This document shows, in pieces, positions 25,444-33,939 of a stretch of DNA of 44,250 bases (positions are counted from its first letter, which is position 1; each line of letters begins with the position of its first letter). The notes below the pieces were generated by a model. It made no database searches, had not been told where the DNA came from, and saw only the letters and a program-made list of their open reading frames with translations. Both the position numbers and the translations under genes were made by a program. Source of the DNA: Pseudomonadales bacterium. Lineage in GTDB: Bacteria; Pseudomonadota; Gammaproteobacteria; Pseudomonadales; Azotimanducaceae. Where the stretch lies: contig JAJEIQ010000018.1 in the NCBI GenBank assembly GCA_022827905.1, forward strand, positions 1 through 44,250. Reading direction: 5' to 3'.

Positions 25444-25920
25444 CTAGCTGCGCACCGGCAGTTCCGTCTTCTTGATGACCGTGCGCAGGGCGAAGCTTGA
25501 ATGCACCCGGTCCACGCCGGGCAGGCGGGTGAGAAAGCGGCTGTGGATGCGCTCGTAGTCCCGGGCGTCGCTGACCACCACCCGTAGCAGGTAGTCCGCC
25601 TCCCCCGACATCATGTAGCACTCCATCACTTCGGGCAGCTTTTTCACCTCCGTCTCGAAAGCTGCCAGATCGGCCTGCTGCTGGCTTTCCAAGGTGATGT
25701 TGACGAACACGTTGTCGGGGTAACCCGCCATCGACTGATCGACGAGGGCGACGTAGCCGCGCAGCATGCCGCTTTCCTCCAGCCGGCGCACCCGGCGCAG
25801 GCAGGCGGATTCGGACAGGCTGATCCGTTCCGCCAACGCGCTGTTGGTGAGCTTGCCGTCGATTTGCAGTTCGTGAAGGATTCGCCGGTCCAACCGATCC
25901 AGTGTCTCATAATCTTGCAT
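25444..25920 (-). CDS. Lrp/AsnC family transcriptional regulator
   Basis: This leucine-responsive-type regulator has 158 residues. The helix-turn-helix is at about 12-55 (LDRRILHELQIDGKLTNSAL, SESACLRRVRRLEE) and the RAM ligand-binding domain at about 68-145 (VMECYMMSGEADYLLRVVV). It is divergent from alanine dehydrogenase across a 127-base gap with AT-rich repeats. That is the arrangement of AldR/BkdR-like regulators that control amino-acid catabolism, so regulation of ald by an amino acid such as alanine is likely but inferred. It ends 55 bases from the moeB start. Confidence 0.93.
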   Translation of the reverse strand: MQDYETLDRLDRRILHELQIDGKLTNSALAERISLSESACLRRVRRLEESGMLRGYVALVDQSMAGYPDNVFVNITLESQQQADLAAFETEVKKLPEVMECYMMSGEADYLLRVVVSDARDYERIHSRFLTRLPGVDRVHSSFALRTVIKKTELPVRS

Positions 25921-25927
25921 GTTTTCG

Positions 25928-25947
25928 ATTTAATTGGAATTTAATTG
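25928..25947. promoter_or_regulatory. Two ATTTAATTG repeats with 11-bp period in the lrp-ald intergenic region
   Basis: ATTTAATTG occurs at 25928-25936 and again at 25939-25947, one helical turn apart, beside AT-rich sequence that stands out from its G+C-rich surroundings. Lrp-type proteins bind phased AT-rich sites, so this is a likely operator for the divergent pair. Confidence 0.5.
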
Positions 25948-26047
25948 CGAGTTATCGGTGAATTAGCGCAAAAAAGCAATACTTTGCCGTCGTTGCGGGC
26001 GTATCTTGGCCTGCGAACCATTGCACCGGACACGGAGCATCGAGCAC

Positions 26048-27148
26048 ATGCGCATCGGCGTACCCAAGGAAACCAAGGTCCATGAACACCGGGTCGGCCT
26101 GACGCCGGATTCAATCGCGGAGCTGACCGCGCTCGGCGCCAGCGCCGTGGTGCAAGCCAACGCCGGTGCGGGCATCGGCTTTGCCGATGAGGACTACTGC
26201 CGGGCTGGCGCGGCCATCGGCACGGCGGAGGATGCCTTCAGCGCCGACCTCGTGGTCAAGGTCAAGGAGCCCTTGGCCGACGAGTGCCGGCGGCTCAAGC
26301 CGGGGCAGGTGCTGTTCACCTATTTGCATTTGGCGGCTGATGAGCCCCAGGCGCGGGCGCTGATGCGCTCCGGGGCCACGGCAATTGCCTATGAAACCGT
26401 CACCGATGCCCAACGCCGCCTGCCGTTGCTGCGGCCCATGAGCGAAGTGGCGGGCCGCATGTCGGTGCAGGTGGGCGCCTACGCGCTGCAAAAGGCAGCG
26501 GGCGGACGCGGCACCCTGCTCGGCGGCGTGCCGGGGGTGGCGCCGGGCAAGGTCGTCATCCTCGGTGGCGGCGTGGCGGGCGCGGAAGCGGCCGCCATGG
26601 CCGTTGGCCTGCAGGCCGAGGTCAGCATTCTGGACAAATCGATCGACCGGCTGCGTGAGCTTGGCCAGCAGTTCGGGGGCCGCGTCCGCCTGCTGATGGC
26701 TTCCCGGCAGAATGTCGTGGACGAGGTGCGGGCCGCGGACTTGGTGGTTGGCGCGGTTTTGGTGCCCGGGGCGGCCGCGCCCAAGCTGGTCACGCGATCC
26801 ATGGTGCGGCAGATGAAGAACGGGGCGGCCATGGTGGACATCTCCATCGACCAAGGCGGCTGTTTCGAGACCAGCCGACCCACCACCCACGACGCCCCCA
26901 CCTACGTTGAACACGGGGTGGTGCACTACTGCGTCACCAACATGCCCGGCGCCGTGGCTAGAACCTCGACCCTGGCGCTCAACAACGTCACCCTGCCCTA
27001 CGTCAAGGCGTTGGTGGAGAAGGGCTGGCGCGACGCCTTCAAGTGCGACGCCGGGTTCGCTGCGGGGCTCAACGTGCACAAGGGCACCATCCGCCACCCA
27101 CGGGTCGCCGAGGCGCTTGGGTTGCGTCCAGCGGCTTGCGCGGCATAG
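26048..27148 (+). CDS. ald: Alanine dehydrogenase
   Basis: This NAD-dependent enzyme interconverts L-alanine and pyruvate plus ammonia. The ATG at 26048 ([20 protein letters not shown]) fits the family and gives 366 residues; GGAG lies about 10 bases upstream. [11 protein letters not shown] holds the substrate-binding Lys, YLHLAAD the catalytic His, and [14 protein letters not shown] the NAD-binding Rossmann motif. [19 protein letters not shown] is a signature of the family. The gene is divergent from an Lrp-type regulator and followed by a terminator and an aminotransferase. In catabolism it would recycle alanine made by transamination. Confidence 0.96.
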   Translation: MRIGVPKETKVHEHRVGLTPDSIAELTALGASAVVQANAGAGIGFADEDYCRAGAAIGTAEDAFSADLVVKVKEPLADECRRLKPGQVLFTYLHLAADEPQARALMRSGATAIAYETVTDAQRRLPLLRPMSEVAGRMSVQVGAYALQKAAGGRGTLLGGVPGVAPGKVVILGGGVAGAEAAAMAVGLQAEVSILDKSIDRLRELGQQFGGRVRLLMASRQNVVDEVRAADLVVGAVLVPGAAAPKLVTRSMVRQMKNGAAMVDISIDQGGCFETSRPTTHDAPTYVEHGVVHYCVTNMPGAVARTSTLALNNVTLPYVKALVEKGWRDAFKCDAGFAAGLNVHKGTIRHPRVAEALGLRPAACAA

Positions 27149-27161
27149 GCTTGCGCTTTGC

Positions 27162-27187
27162 CCGAAGGCTGGCGGCCTTCGGTTTTT
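27162..27187 (+). terminator. Rho-independent terminator after ald
   Basis: Stem CCGAAGGC/GCCTTCGG with loop TGGCG is followed by TTTTT. It begins 13 bases after the ald stop and separates ald from the aminotransferase gene. Confidence 0.88.
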
Positions 27188-27229
27188 GCTGGGGCTTGGT
27201 GCCCCGCCCACTAGACGGTGAACGAAATC

Positions 27230-28633
27230 ATGGCCGATCCCCTGCACAACGAATTTCCGCCCGACTCCCTTGAGGCGCGCGATCTTGAGCACTTGCTGCA
27301 CCCCACCACCAACCTGAAGCTGCTGCATGAACAAGGTCCAAAGGTCCACGCCCGTGCCGAGGGCGTCTACCTTTGGGACAATCAGGGCAAGCAGTACCTC
27401 GAAGGCCTGGCCGGGCTTTGGTGCACCGCCTTGGGCTACGGCGAGGCGGAGTTGGCCAAGACCGCCGAGGCCCAGTTGCGCACGCTCAGCTATTCGCAAC
27501 TGTTCGGCGGCAAGACCCATGAGCCGAGCATTCTGCTGGCTGAGAAGCTCAAAGGCATGATGCCCTTCGACGCGGGCCGGGTGTTCTACGGCCTGTCCGG
27601 CAGCGACGCCAACGACACCCAAATCAAGCTGATGTGGTACTACCACAACGCCATCGGCAAGCCGGAAAAGAAGAAGATCATCTCCCGCATCGGCGGCTAC
27701 CACGGCGTCACCATCGGCTCCGGATCGCTCACCGGCTTGCCGCCGTTTCACAAGCACTTCGACCTGCCCATCAAGGAGGTGCTGCACACCGACCGGCCCC
27801 ACTACTACCGGGATGGCCAGGTGGGGGAAACCGAGGCCCAGTTTTGCGACCGCATCGTCGCCAACCTGGAGGACCTGATTCTGCGCGAAGGCCCGGAGAC
27901 CATCGCCGCCTTCATCGCCGAGCCAATCCTGGGTGCCGGCGGGGTCATGGTGCCGCCTGCTGGCTACTACGAGAAGGTGCAGGCAGTGCTCGACCGGCAT
28001 GGCATTTTCTTCATCGACGATGAAGTCATCTGCGGCTTCGGGCGCACCGGCAAGCCGTTCGGCGCCGAAACCATGGGCATCAAGCCCACCACCATGAGCG
28101 TCGCCAAGGCGGTCAGTTCCGCCTACCTGCCGCTATCGGCGGTGCTGATCCCGGAATTCATGTACGAACCCTTCATCGAGGCGAGCGGACGGGCCGGCAT
28201 CTTCGGCCACGGCTTCACCTACTCCGGGCATCCGGTCTGCGCGGCGGTGGCGCTGCGCAACCTGGAGCTGATGGAAGAGCGCGACATCTTTGGCCATGCC
28301 GCCAAGGTGGGCGTGGCGTTCCAGGAGCGCCTAGCGGCCTTGGAGGAGCACCCCCTGGTCGGCAACACCCGGGGCCGCGGCCTGCTCGGCGCGGCGGAGC
28401 TGATGGCCAACAAGGACACCCGCACCCCCTACCCGCCATCGGCCGGCGTCGGCGTCCACTGCAACGCCCGCTGCGAGGCCCACGGCCTGATCCTGCGCAA
28501 CCTCGGCGACGTCATGGCGATGTGCCCGCCGTTGATCATCACCGACGCGCAGGTGGATGAGCTGTTCACCAAGCTCGGCAAGGCGCTCGACCAGACTTGG
28601 CAATGGGTGACTTCGCAGGGGTTGGCGGCTTAG
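27230..28633 (+). CDS. Class III PLP-dependent aminotransferase (omega-aminotransferase type)
   Basis: This predicted aminotransferase acts on an omega-amino acid or diamine, with pyruvate or a keto acid as acceptor. It has 467 residues from ATG 27230 (GGTGA upstream); a GTG at 27218 would add four. Family blocks include [25 protein letters not shown], the long [19 protein letters not shown], and [14 protein letters not shown] with the cofactor Asp. K293 in SVAKAVSS is the PLP lysine. It resembles pyruvate-using omega-transaminases. Its position after ald suggests that alanine formed by transamination is returned to pyruvate by alanine dehydrogenase. The exact substrate cannot be read from sequence. 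Confidence 0.92.
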   Translation: MADPLHNEFPPDSLEARDLEHLLHPTTNLKLLHEQGPKVHARAEGVYLWDNQGKQYLEGLAGLWCTALGYGEAELAKTAEAQLRTLSYSQLFGGKTHEPSILLAEKLKGMMPFDAGRVFYGLSGSDANDTQIKLMWYYHNAIGKPEKKKIISRIGGYHGVTIGSGSLTGLPPFHKHFDLPIKEVLHTDRPHYYRDGQVGETEAQFCDRIVANLEDLILREGPETIAAFIAEPILGAGGVMVPPAGYYEKVQAVLDRHGIFFIDDEVICGFGRTGKPFGAETMGIKPTTMSVAKAVSSAYLPLSAVLIPEFMYEPFIEASGRAGIFGHGFTYSGHPVCAAVALRNLELMEERDIFGHAAKVGVAFQERLAALEEHPLVGNTRGRGLLGAAELMANKDTRTPYPPSAGVGVHCNARCEAHGLILRNLGDVMAMCPPLIITDAQVDELFTKLGKALDQTWQWVTSQGLAA

Positions 28634-28661
28634 TCGGAAAAACCAACCAAGGGCCGCAGCC

Positions 28662-31600
28662 TTGACCAATTCCTTTCAAAAAACCCTGGACCAGCTACGG
28701 TCCATCGCCAGCTCGGAAGCCGAGAAGGGGCGGCTGTTCGAGCGGCTGATGCAGACCTATTTTTCGCAGGATCCAATCTATCAGGAGCGCTTCAATCGCG
28801 TCCTGACGTGGGCCGAGTGGGCGGCTACACGCAGGGAATTTGATGGGTCGGACATCGGCATCGATTTGGTGGCCGAAGAACGGGCGGGCGGATACTGCGC
28901 CATTCAATGCAAGTGCTATGCGCCGGGCACCCATCTTGCCAAATCGCACATCGATTCCTTTGTGTCCGCATCGGCGCGAAAGCCATTCAGTGCCCGCTTG
29001 CTAGTCGATACGGGTGCGGGTTGGGGCGCCAACGCCCGCAAGATCATTTTGGGGCTTCAGCCCGAGTGCAAGATTCTGCGTTTCGATGATCTGGCCAGCG
29101 CCCAATGCGACTGGCCGGACTTGGTCCGTGAAGATCCCGAAGCCCTCCGATTCCGCCCTGGCGATTTCCAGCTGCGCCCACATCAGCAACTGGCCTTTGA
29201 TCAAGTGACGCAGGGTTTTGCGCAGCACGACCGGGGCAAACTCATCATGGCCTGCGGCACGGGCAAAACCTTCACTGCCCTGCGCATCGCCGAACACATG
29301 GCGGGCGTCGGCGGACGGGTGCTCTACTTGGTGCCTTCGATCTCGCTTCTGCAGCAATCCATGCGGGAGTGGGCGGGACAACGGCAATGCCGGCATCGCT
29401 ACATTGGCATCTGTTCTGACACCAAAGCGGGCAAGACCGACGAGGATATTCCCTTGGAGGAATTGGAGATACCCGTCACAACCCAACCCGGGGCCATCGC
29501 CGCCGCGCTTGTGGCGACCTCTTCGGAGGCAATGACTGTTGCGTTCTCCACGTACCAATCCCTGCCTTTGATTGAACAGGCGCAGGCACTCGCCGATGCC
29601 CCCGCCTTCGATCTGATCCTGTGTGACGAAGCTCATCGCACGACTGGCATAGAACGCCCCGGCGATGATCAGACCTCGCCCTTCGTTCTCGTCCACGACG
29701 GGACGCGCATTCAGGGCACGAAGCGCTTGTACATGACCGCAACGCCGCGGCTCTACACGCCAAGCGCGAAAAGCAAGGCGGCGAATCACGACATCGGAGT
29801 CTTTTCCATGGACGATGAGGCCGTCTATGGGCAGGAGTTCCATCGCCTACCGTTTTCCAGGGCGGTGGACCAAGGCTTGTTGTCTGACTACAAGGTGGTT
29901 GTGTTTGCCCTGTCCGAATCCCATGTGGACGGGGCCTTGCAGTCCCATCTGGCCAACAGCGGCGGCACCATAAACTTGACCGATGCCGCCAAGATCGTCG
30001 GCTGTTGGCGAGCCTTGCAGAACCCCGAGAACCGGCCACCGGACGATACTTCCAGCGGGCCGCTGCGCCGCGCCATCGCCTTCACCAACACCATTGCTTC
30101 GTCCAAGCGATTGGCCGCGCACTGGAGTGGCCTAATCGAGCAGGCCAGCGTGCTGCTGCCGGAAACGGAGCGCGCAAACGCCCTGCTTTGCGAAACCCAA
30201 CATGTGGACGGCCAGCACAACGCGCTCGACCGCAAGGCGCGCATCGAGTGGCTTAAGGGTTCGGGCGACGGCACCTGCCGCATTCTGTCGAACGCCCGCT
30301 GCCTCTCGGAAGGCATCGATGTGCCGGCATTGGACGCCGTGCTGTTCATGACGGAACGCAAGAGCATGGTCGATATCGTTCAGGCTGTGGGCCGGGTCAT
30401 GCGCAAGTCCGAAGGCAAGACCCATGGCTACATCCTGCTTCCCGTGGCCGTCCCCGCCGGCCGGGACCCCGCCAATACTCTAGACTCCGGCAAGGAGTTC
30501 GATGTGGTTTGGAGCGTGCTGCAGGCCCTTCGCTCTCACGATGACCGCCTTGACGCCGAGATCAACCAAATCGACCTGAACACCACGCCTACCGATCGGC
30601 TCATCTTCACTGGCAAGAGCAACGAAAGCCAGCTTGAGAAAGATGCATTGTCTGGCGAGCAACGCATCCTTGCGTTCCCTCCGCTAGACCTGCCGCCGGG
30701 TGCCCTGTACGCGAAGATCGTTGACAAGTGCGGGGACCGAAAGTACTGGGAAAGCTGGGCCAAGGACGTGGCCGATATCTTCCAGCGCCTGGTGCTTCGC
30801 ATCGGCAACCTGCTGAGCAACGCCGAGAACGAGACGTTGAGGGATTGGTTCGAGGCATTCCACCAAGAACTTAGGGTTTCGATCAACCAGTCCATCACAA
30901 CCGCAAGCGCCGTTGACATGATGGCCCAACACATCTTGACGCAACCGGTTTTTGAAGCCCTGTTCGACGGCTACGACTTTGCTGCGGGCAATCCGGTTGC
31001 CAAAGCGCTCAACGCACTGCGCCGGGACTTCGGCGAATTCGGGTTGGAAAACGAAGTTCGCGACCTTGAGGGGTTCTACGAAAGCGTCCGCCTGCGAGCG
31101 CGGGGACTGGACAATGCCCAAGCTCGGCAAAGCGTTCTGATGGAGCTATACCAGAAGTTCTTCGCCACGGCCCTCAAGAAGGATGCGGACCGCCTTGGCA
31201 TCGTCTATACGCCAGTTGAAGTGGTTGATTTCATCCTGCACAGCGCGGACCAAGCCCTGCGCCTCGAGTTCGGGCGTGGCCTGACGGATGAGGGCGTCCA
31301 TGTGCTTGACCCATTCACCGGCACCGGCATCTTCCTGGTTCGCCTGCTGCAGTCCGAGTTGATTAGCGATCAGGACGTGCATCGCAAGTACCGTGGCGAG
31401 CTGCATGCCAACGAACTGGTATTGCTCGCGTACTACATTGCCGCGGTTCACATTGAAGAGGCATTTCATGGTCGCACGGGCGTGAATGGCCCGTACGAGC
31501 CCTTTGGCGGCATCGTGCTCACCGACACGTTCAACCTGCACACGGAACGGGTGGGATTTCCCAAGGATTGGCTACCCGGAAACAGCGAGCGCGCCGAACG

Positions 31601-33545
31601 CCAGCAAAAGCTGCCCATTCAGGTGATCGTCGGCAATCCGCCTTGGTCAACCGGGCAGGAAAGCTCCTCCGACGACAATCCCAACGTGGACTACCCTGAA
31701 CTGGAGGGGCGTGTTGCGGAGACCTTTGCCGCCCGTTCGACGGCAAAGCTGAAAAACAGCCTCTACGATACCTACAAAATGGCGATTCGCTGGGCATCGG
31801 ATCGCATCGGACAGCAGGGGATCGTCGCTTTCGTTACCAATGGCTCCTGGATTGACGGAAACGTGGACTCAGGGGTCAGGGCTTGTCTGGCGGAGGAATT
31901 CACTTCGATATGGGTGCTGAACCTACGCGGCAACCAAAGGACCCAAGGCGAGCGTTCGCGGAGGGAGGGTGGCAAAGTATTCGGCCAAGGCTCGCGAGCC
32001 CCGGTAGCCATCACCCTATTGGTGCGCAACCCCAAGGTTTCCCGCAAAGCCTGCCGGATTCTCTATCGGGACATCGGCGACTACCTCAAGCGGGAGGAAA
32101 AGCTCGGCTCATTACGGGACTGGGGCGCAATCGACGGCATTGCCGATTGGCAGGAAATCGAGCCCAATCAACATCACGATTGGATCGACCAGCGCAACGA
32201 GGACTTTCAACGGCTCTATCCAATCGGCTCGGAGGAAACTAAACGCGGCAAGCATGGAGAAGCAGTCTTTCGCCTGTTTAGCAATGGCTACAAGACAGGG
32301 CGCGACGGTTACGTTTACAACTTCTCGCGGAAAGGCTGCTCGGAAAACGCGAAGAAAATGGTGAACGCCTATCAATCTGAGCTTCAAACTCGGGAGAGTC
32401 GGCCAACATACGAAATCGGCAAGGGGCACAAAGAAGGAAATAGCCCCGTTCATTGGGACGAAAAGCTCAAAAAGAAAGCGGAAAAGGGGGTCAGGTCGGC
32501 GTTTTCGCCGAAACACATTCGTCGAGTTTGTTATCGACCCTTCGTCAAGCAATACCTGTACGCAGATCAAGTTTTTGCGCAGCGACCGGCTAGAATTGAC
32601 GAGGCATTTCCATTGTCCAAAGATGGCAATCGTGCCATCTGCGTGTCCGGTGTCGGCTCGACCAAACCCTTCTCAACGTTGATGATTGGTACGATGCCGG
32701 ACCTTGAACTCATTTCCAAGGGCCAGTGCTTTCCCCGCTATCGCTTTGAGCGTCCCAACACAGTTCAGTCCGATTTGCTCAAGGAGGCACCCGATCTAGT
32801 GCGCATCGACAACGTTACAGATACCGTCCTGCGCGCCTTTCGTTCCCACTACGGCACCAACGACGTCACCAAGGACGCCATCTTCGACTACATCTACGGC
32901 ATTCTGCACGCAACGGCCTACCGGATTCGCTTCCAGAACAACCTGTCGAAGGAGTTGCCCCGTATCCCCTTCGCCCCTGACTTCGAAGCCTTCGCTAGTG
33001 CCGGGAAACGACTTGCCGAACTGCACTTGGGATACGAAAGCTGCCCGGAGTACCCTTTGGAGATCGAATCTTCGGCCCAAGGATCGCCGAAGCCGGAGCA
33101 CTTTCGCCTCGTCGGCAAACCGATGCGGTTTGCCGACGAGGCCCGCTCCGGTCTGATCATCAATGAACATGTCCGGCTGGCGATGATCCCTCCCCAGGCA
33201 CATGGGTACGTCGTCAACGGCCGCACGCCGCTGGAGTGGTTCATTGATCGCTATCGCATCACGAAGGACAAGCATAGCGGCATTGTCAATGACCCGAATG
33301 CTTGGTTTAGCGATCCCCGCGCCTTGATTACATCAATTCAGCGAATCGTTCATCTCAGTGTGCAGACAACTCAAATCGTCAACCTTCTGCCAGAAGCCAT
33401 TTCCGACGACGATCCAAACGCCACCGCCACAAAAGCGTACTTTGAGGCCCGAGCCCGTGAAGCCGCCAAGGCGATTGCCAACAGCCCTTGGGAGGCAGAA
33501 GACCAAGCTTTTGTCGATGCAATCACCGATTGGAACGATGAATGA
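28662..33545 (+). CDS. Type ISP restriction-modification enzyme (nuclease-helicase-methyltransferase)
   Basis: This single polypeptide of 1627 residues would methylate its site and, on foreign DNA, translocate and cut. Domains in order: an Mrr-like nuclease with GSDIGID (D68) and QCK (Q82, K84); an SF2 helicase with ACGTGKT (197-203), DEAH (323-326) and a C-terminal lobe with QAVGRVMRKSEGK; a coupler region; an N6-adenine methyltransferase with DPFTGTG (from D883) and NPPW (from N992); and a C-terminal specificity region. This matches LlaBIII-type enzymes in order and size. The start is TTG with AGGG upstream. All motifs look intact. It differs in composition from the core genes and opens a defence-type island. 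A MazF-like toxin gene overlaps its last four bases. Confidence 0.94.
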   Translation: MTNSFQKTLDQLRSIASSEAEKGRLFERLMQTYFSQDPIYQERFNRVLTWAEWAATRREFDGSDIGIDLVAEERAGGYCAIQCKCYAPGTHLAKSHIDSFVSASARKPFSARLLVDTGAGWGANARKIILGLQPECKILRFDDLASAQCDWPDLVREDPEALRFRPGDFQLRPHQQLAFDQVTQGFAQHDRGKLIMACGTGKTFTALRIAEHMAGVGGRVLYLVPSISLLQQSMREWAGQRQCRHRYIGICSDTKAGKTDEDIPLEELEIPVTTQPGAIAAALVATSSEAMTVAFSTYQSLPLIEQAQALADAPAFDLILCDEAHRTTGIERPGDDQTSPFVLVHDGTRIQGTKRLYMTATPRLYTPSAKSKAANHDIGVFSMDDEAVYGQEFHRLPFSRAVDQGLLSDYKVVVFALSESHVDGALQSHLANSGGTINLTDAAKIVGCWRALQNPENRPPDDTSSGPLRRAIAFTNTIASSKRLAAHWSGLIEQASVLLPETERANALLCETQHVDGQHNALDRKARIEWLKGSGDGTCRILSNARCLSEGIDVPALDAVLFMTERKSMVDIVQAVGRVMRKSEGKTHGYILLPVAVPAGRDPANTLDSGKEFDVVWSVLQALRSHDDRLDAEINQIDLNTTPTDRLIFTGKSNESQLEKDALSGEQRILAFPPLDLPPGALYAKIVDKCGDRKYWESWAKDVADIFQRLVLRIGNLLSNAENETLRDWFEAFHQELRVSINQSITTASAVDMMAQHILTQPVFEALFDGYDFAAGNPVAKALNALRRDFGEFGLENEVRDLEGFYESVRLRARGLDNAQARQSVLMELYQKFFATALKKDADRLGIVYTPVEVVDFILHSADQALRLEFGRGLTDEGVHVLDPFTGTGIFLVRLLQSELISDQDVHRKYRGELHANELVLLAYYIAAVHIEEAFHGRTGVNGPYEPFGGIVLTDTFNLHTERVGFPKDWLPGNSERAERQQKLPIQVIVGNPPWSTGQESSSDDNPNVDYPELEGRVAETFAARSTAKLKNSLYDTYKMAIRWASDRIGQQGIVAFVTNGSWIDGNVDSGVRACLAEEFTSIWVLNLRGNQRTQGERSRREGGKVFGQGSRAPVAITLLVRNPKVSRKACRILYRDIGDYLKREEKLGSLRDWGAIDGIADWQEIEPNQHHDWIDQRNEDFQRLYPIGSEETKRGKHGEAVFRLFSNGYKTGRDGYVYNFSRKGCSENAKKMVNAYQSELQTRESRPTYEIGKGHKEGNSPVHWDEKLKKKAEKGVRSAFSPKHIRRVCYRPFVKQYLYADQVFAQRPARIDEAFPLSKDGNRAICVSGVGSTKPFSTLMIGTMPDLELISKGQCFPRYRFERPNTVQSDLLKEAPDLVRIDNVTDTVLRAFRSHYGTNDVTKDAIFDYIYGILHATAYRIRFQNNLSKELPRIPFAPDFEAFASAGKRLAELHLGYESCPEYPLEIESSAQGSPKPEHFRLVGKPMRFADEARSGLIINEHVRLAMIPPQAHGYVVNGRTPLEWFIDRYRITKDKHSGIVNDPNAWFSDPRALITSIQRIVHLSVQTTQIVNLLPEAISDDDPNATATKAYFEARAREAAKAIANSPWEAEDQAFVDAITDWNDE

Positions 33546-33865
33546 AGCGCGGCGAGATTTGGACGGTGTCCGGCGGCGCACCGTACGCCAGAAAACCACG
33601 TCCGGCGGTGATTTTGCAGGACGACAGGTTCAGCGAGACGCAATCAGTAACGCTGTGCCCTATGACATCCCATGCCACGAGCGAGTACGGCATTCGGCTT
33701 CTGGTATCTCCAAGCGCCATTAATGGACTTGACCGGCCGACGCACATCATGGTGGACAAGATTTCAACGGTGCCACGCGAGCGTTTGGGCAACCTCGTCG
33801 GCACATTGGACGACTCCACACTTGACGATTTGAGTCGCGCAGCCGCTAGATTCCTTGGCTTGTAG
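33542..33865 (+). CDS. PemK/MazF family toxin (mRNA endoribonuclease)
   Basis: This is a predicted RNase toxin of 107 residues. MKRGEIWTV, KPRPAVILQDD, the middle VTLCPMTS and DKISTVPRERLG are the family motifs, including the conserved Arg near residue 20 and the Thr/Ser in the second block. The ATG overlaps the stop of the type ISP gene (ATGA), so translation is coupled to it. No antitoxin gene is present on either side: the 74 bases downstream are noncoding, and the sequence upstream is the restriction enzyme itself. Control may come from an unlinked antitoxin or from the restriction-modification protein, but this is speculation. Confidence 0.9.
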   Translation: MKRGEIWTVSGGAPYARKPRPAVILQDDRFSETQSVTLCPMTSHATSEYGIRLLVSPSAINGLDRPTHIMVDKISTVPRERLGNLVGTLDDSTLDDLSRAAARFLGL

Positions 33866-33939
33866 AACAATGCCCATGTGGCGCTGAGAGTCCGGAACAG
33901 GTGACTGCGGATCAAGAGAGAGCGCATCAAGCAGCCGTG

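Noticed and set aside
26111-28000. 629-codon minus-strand frame opposite ald and the aminotransferase
   Set aside because: It spans two real genes and their terminator in antisense; His/Gly/Ala-rich composition is typical of shadow frames.
33866-33939. Possible antitoxin gene beside the MazF-like toxin
   Set aside because: The 74-base gap is too short, and neither strand has a frame with a start, ribosome binding site and plausible product.
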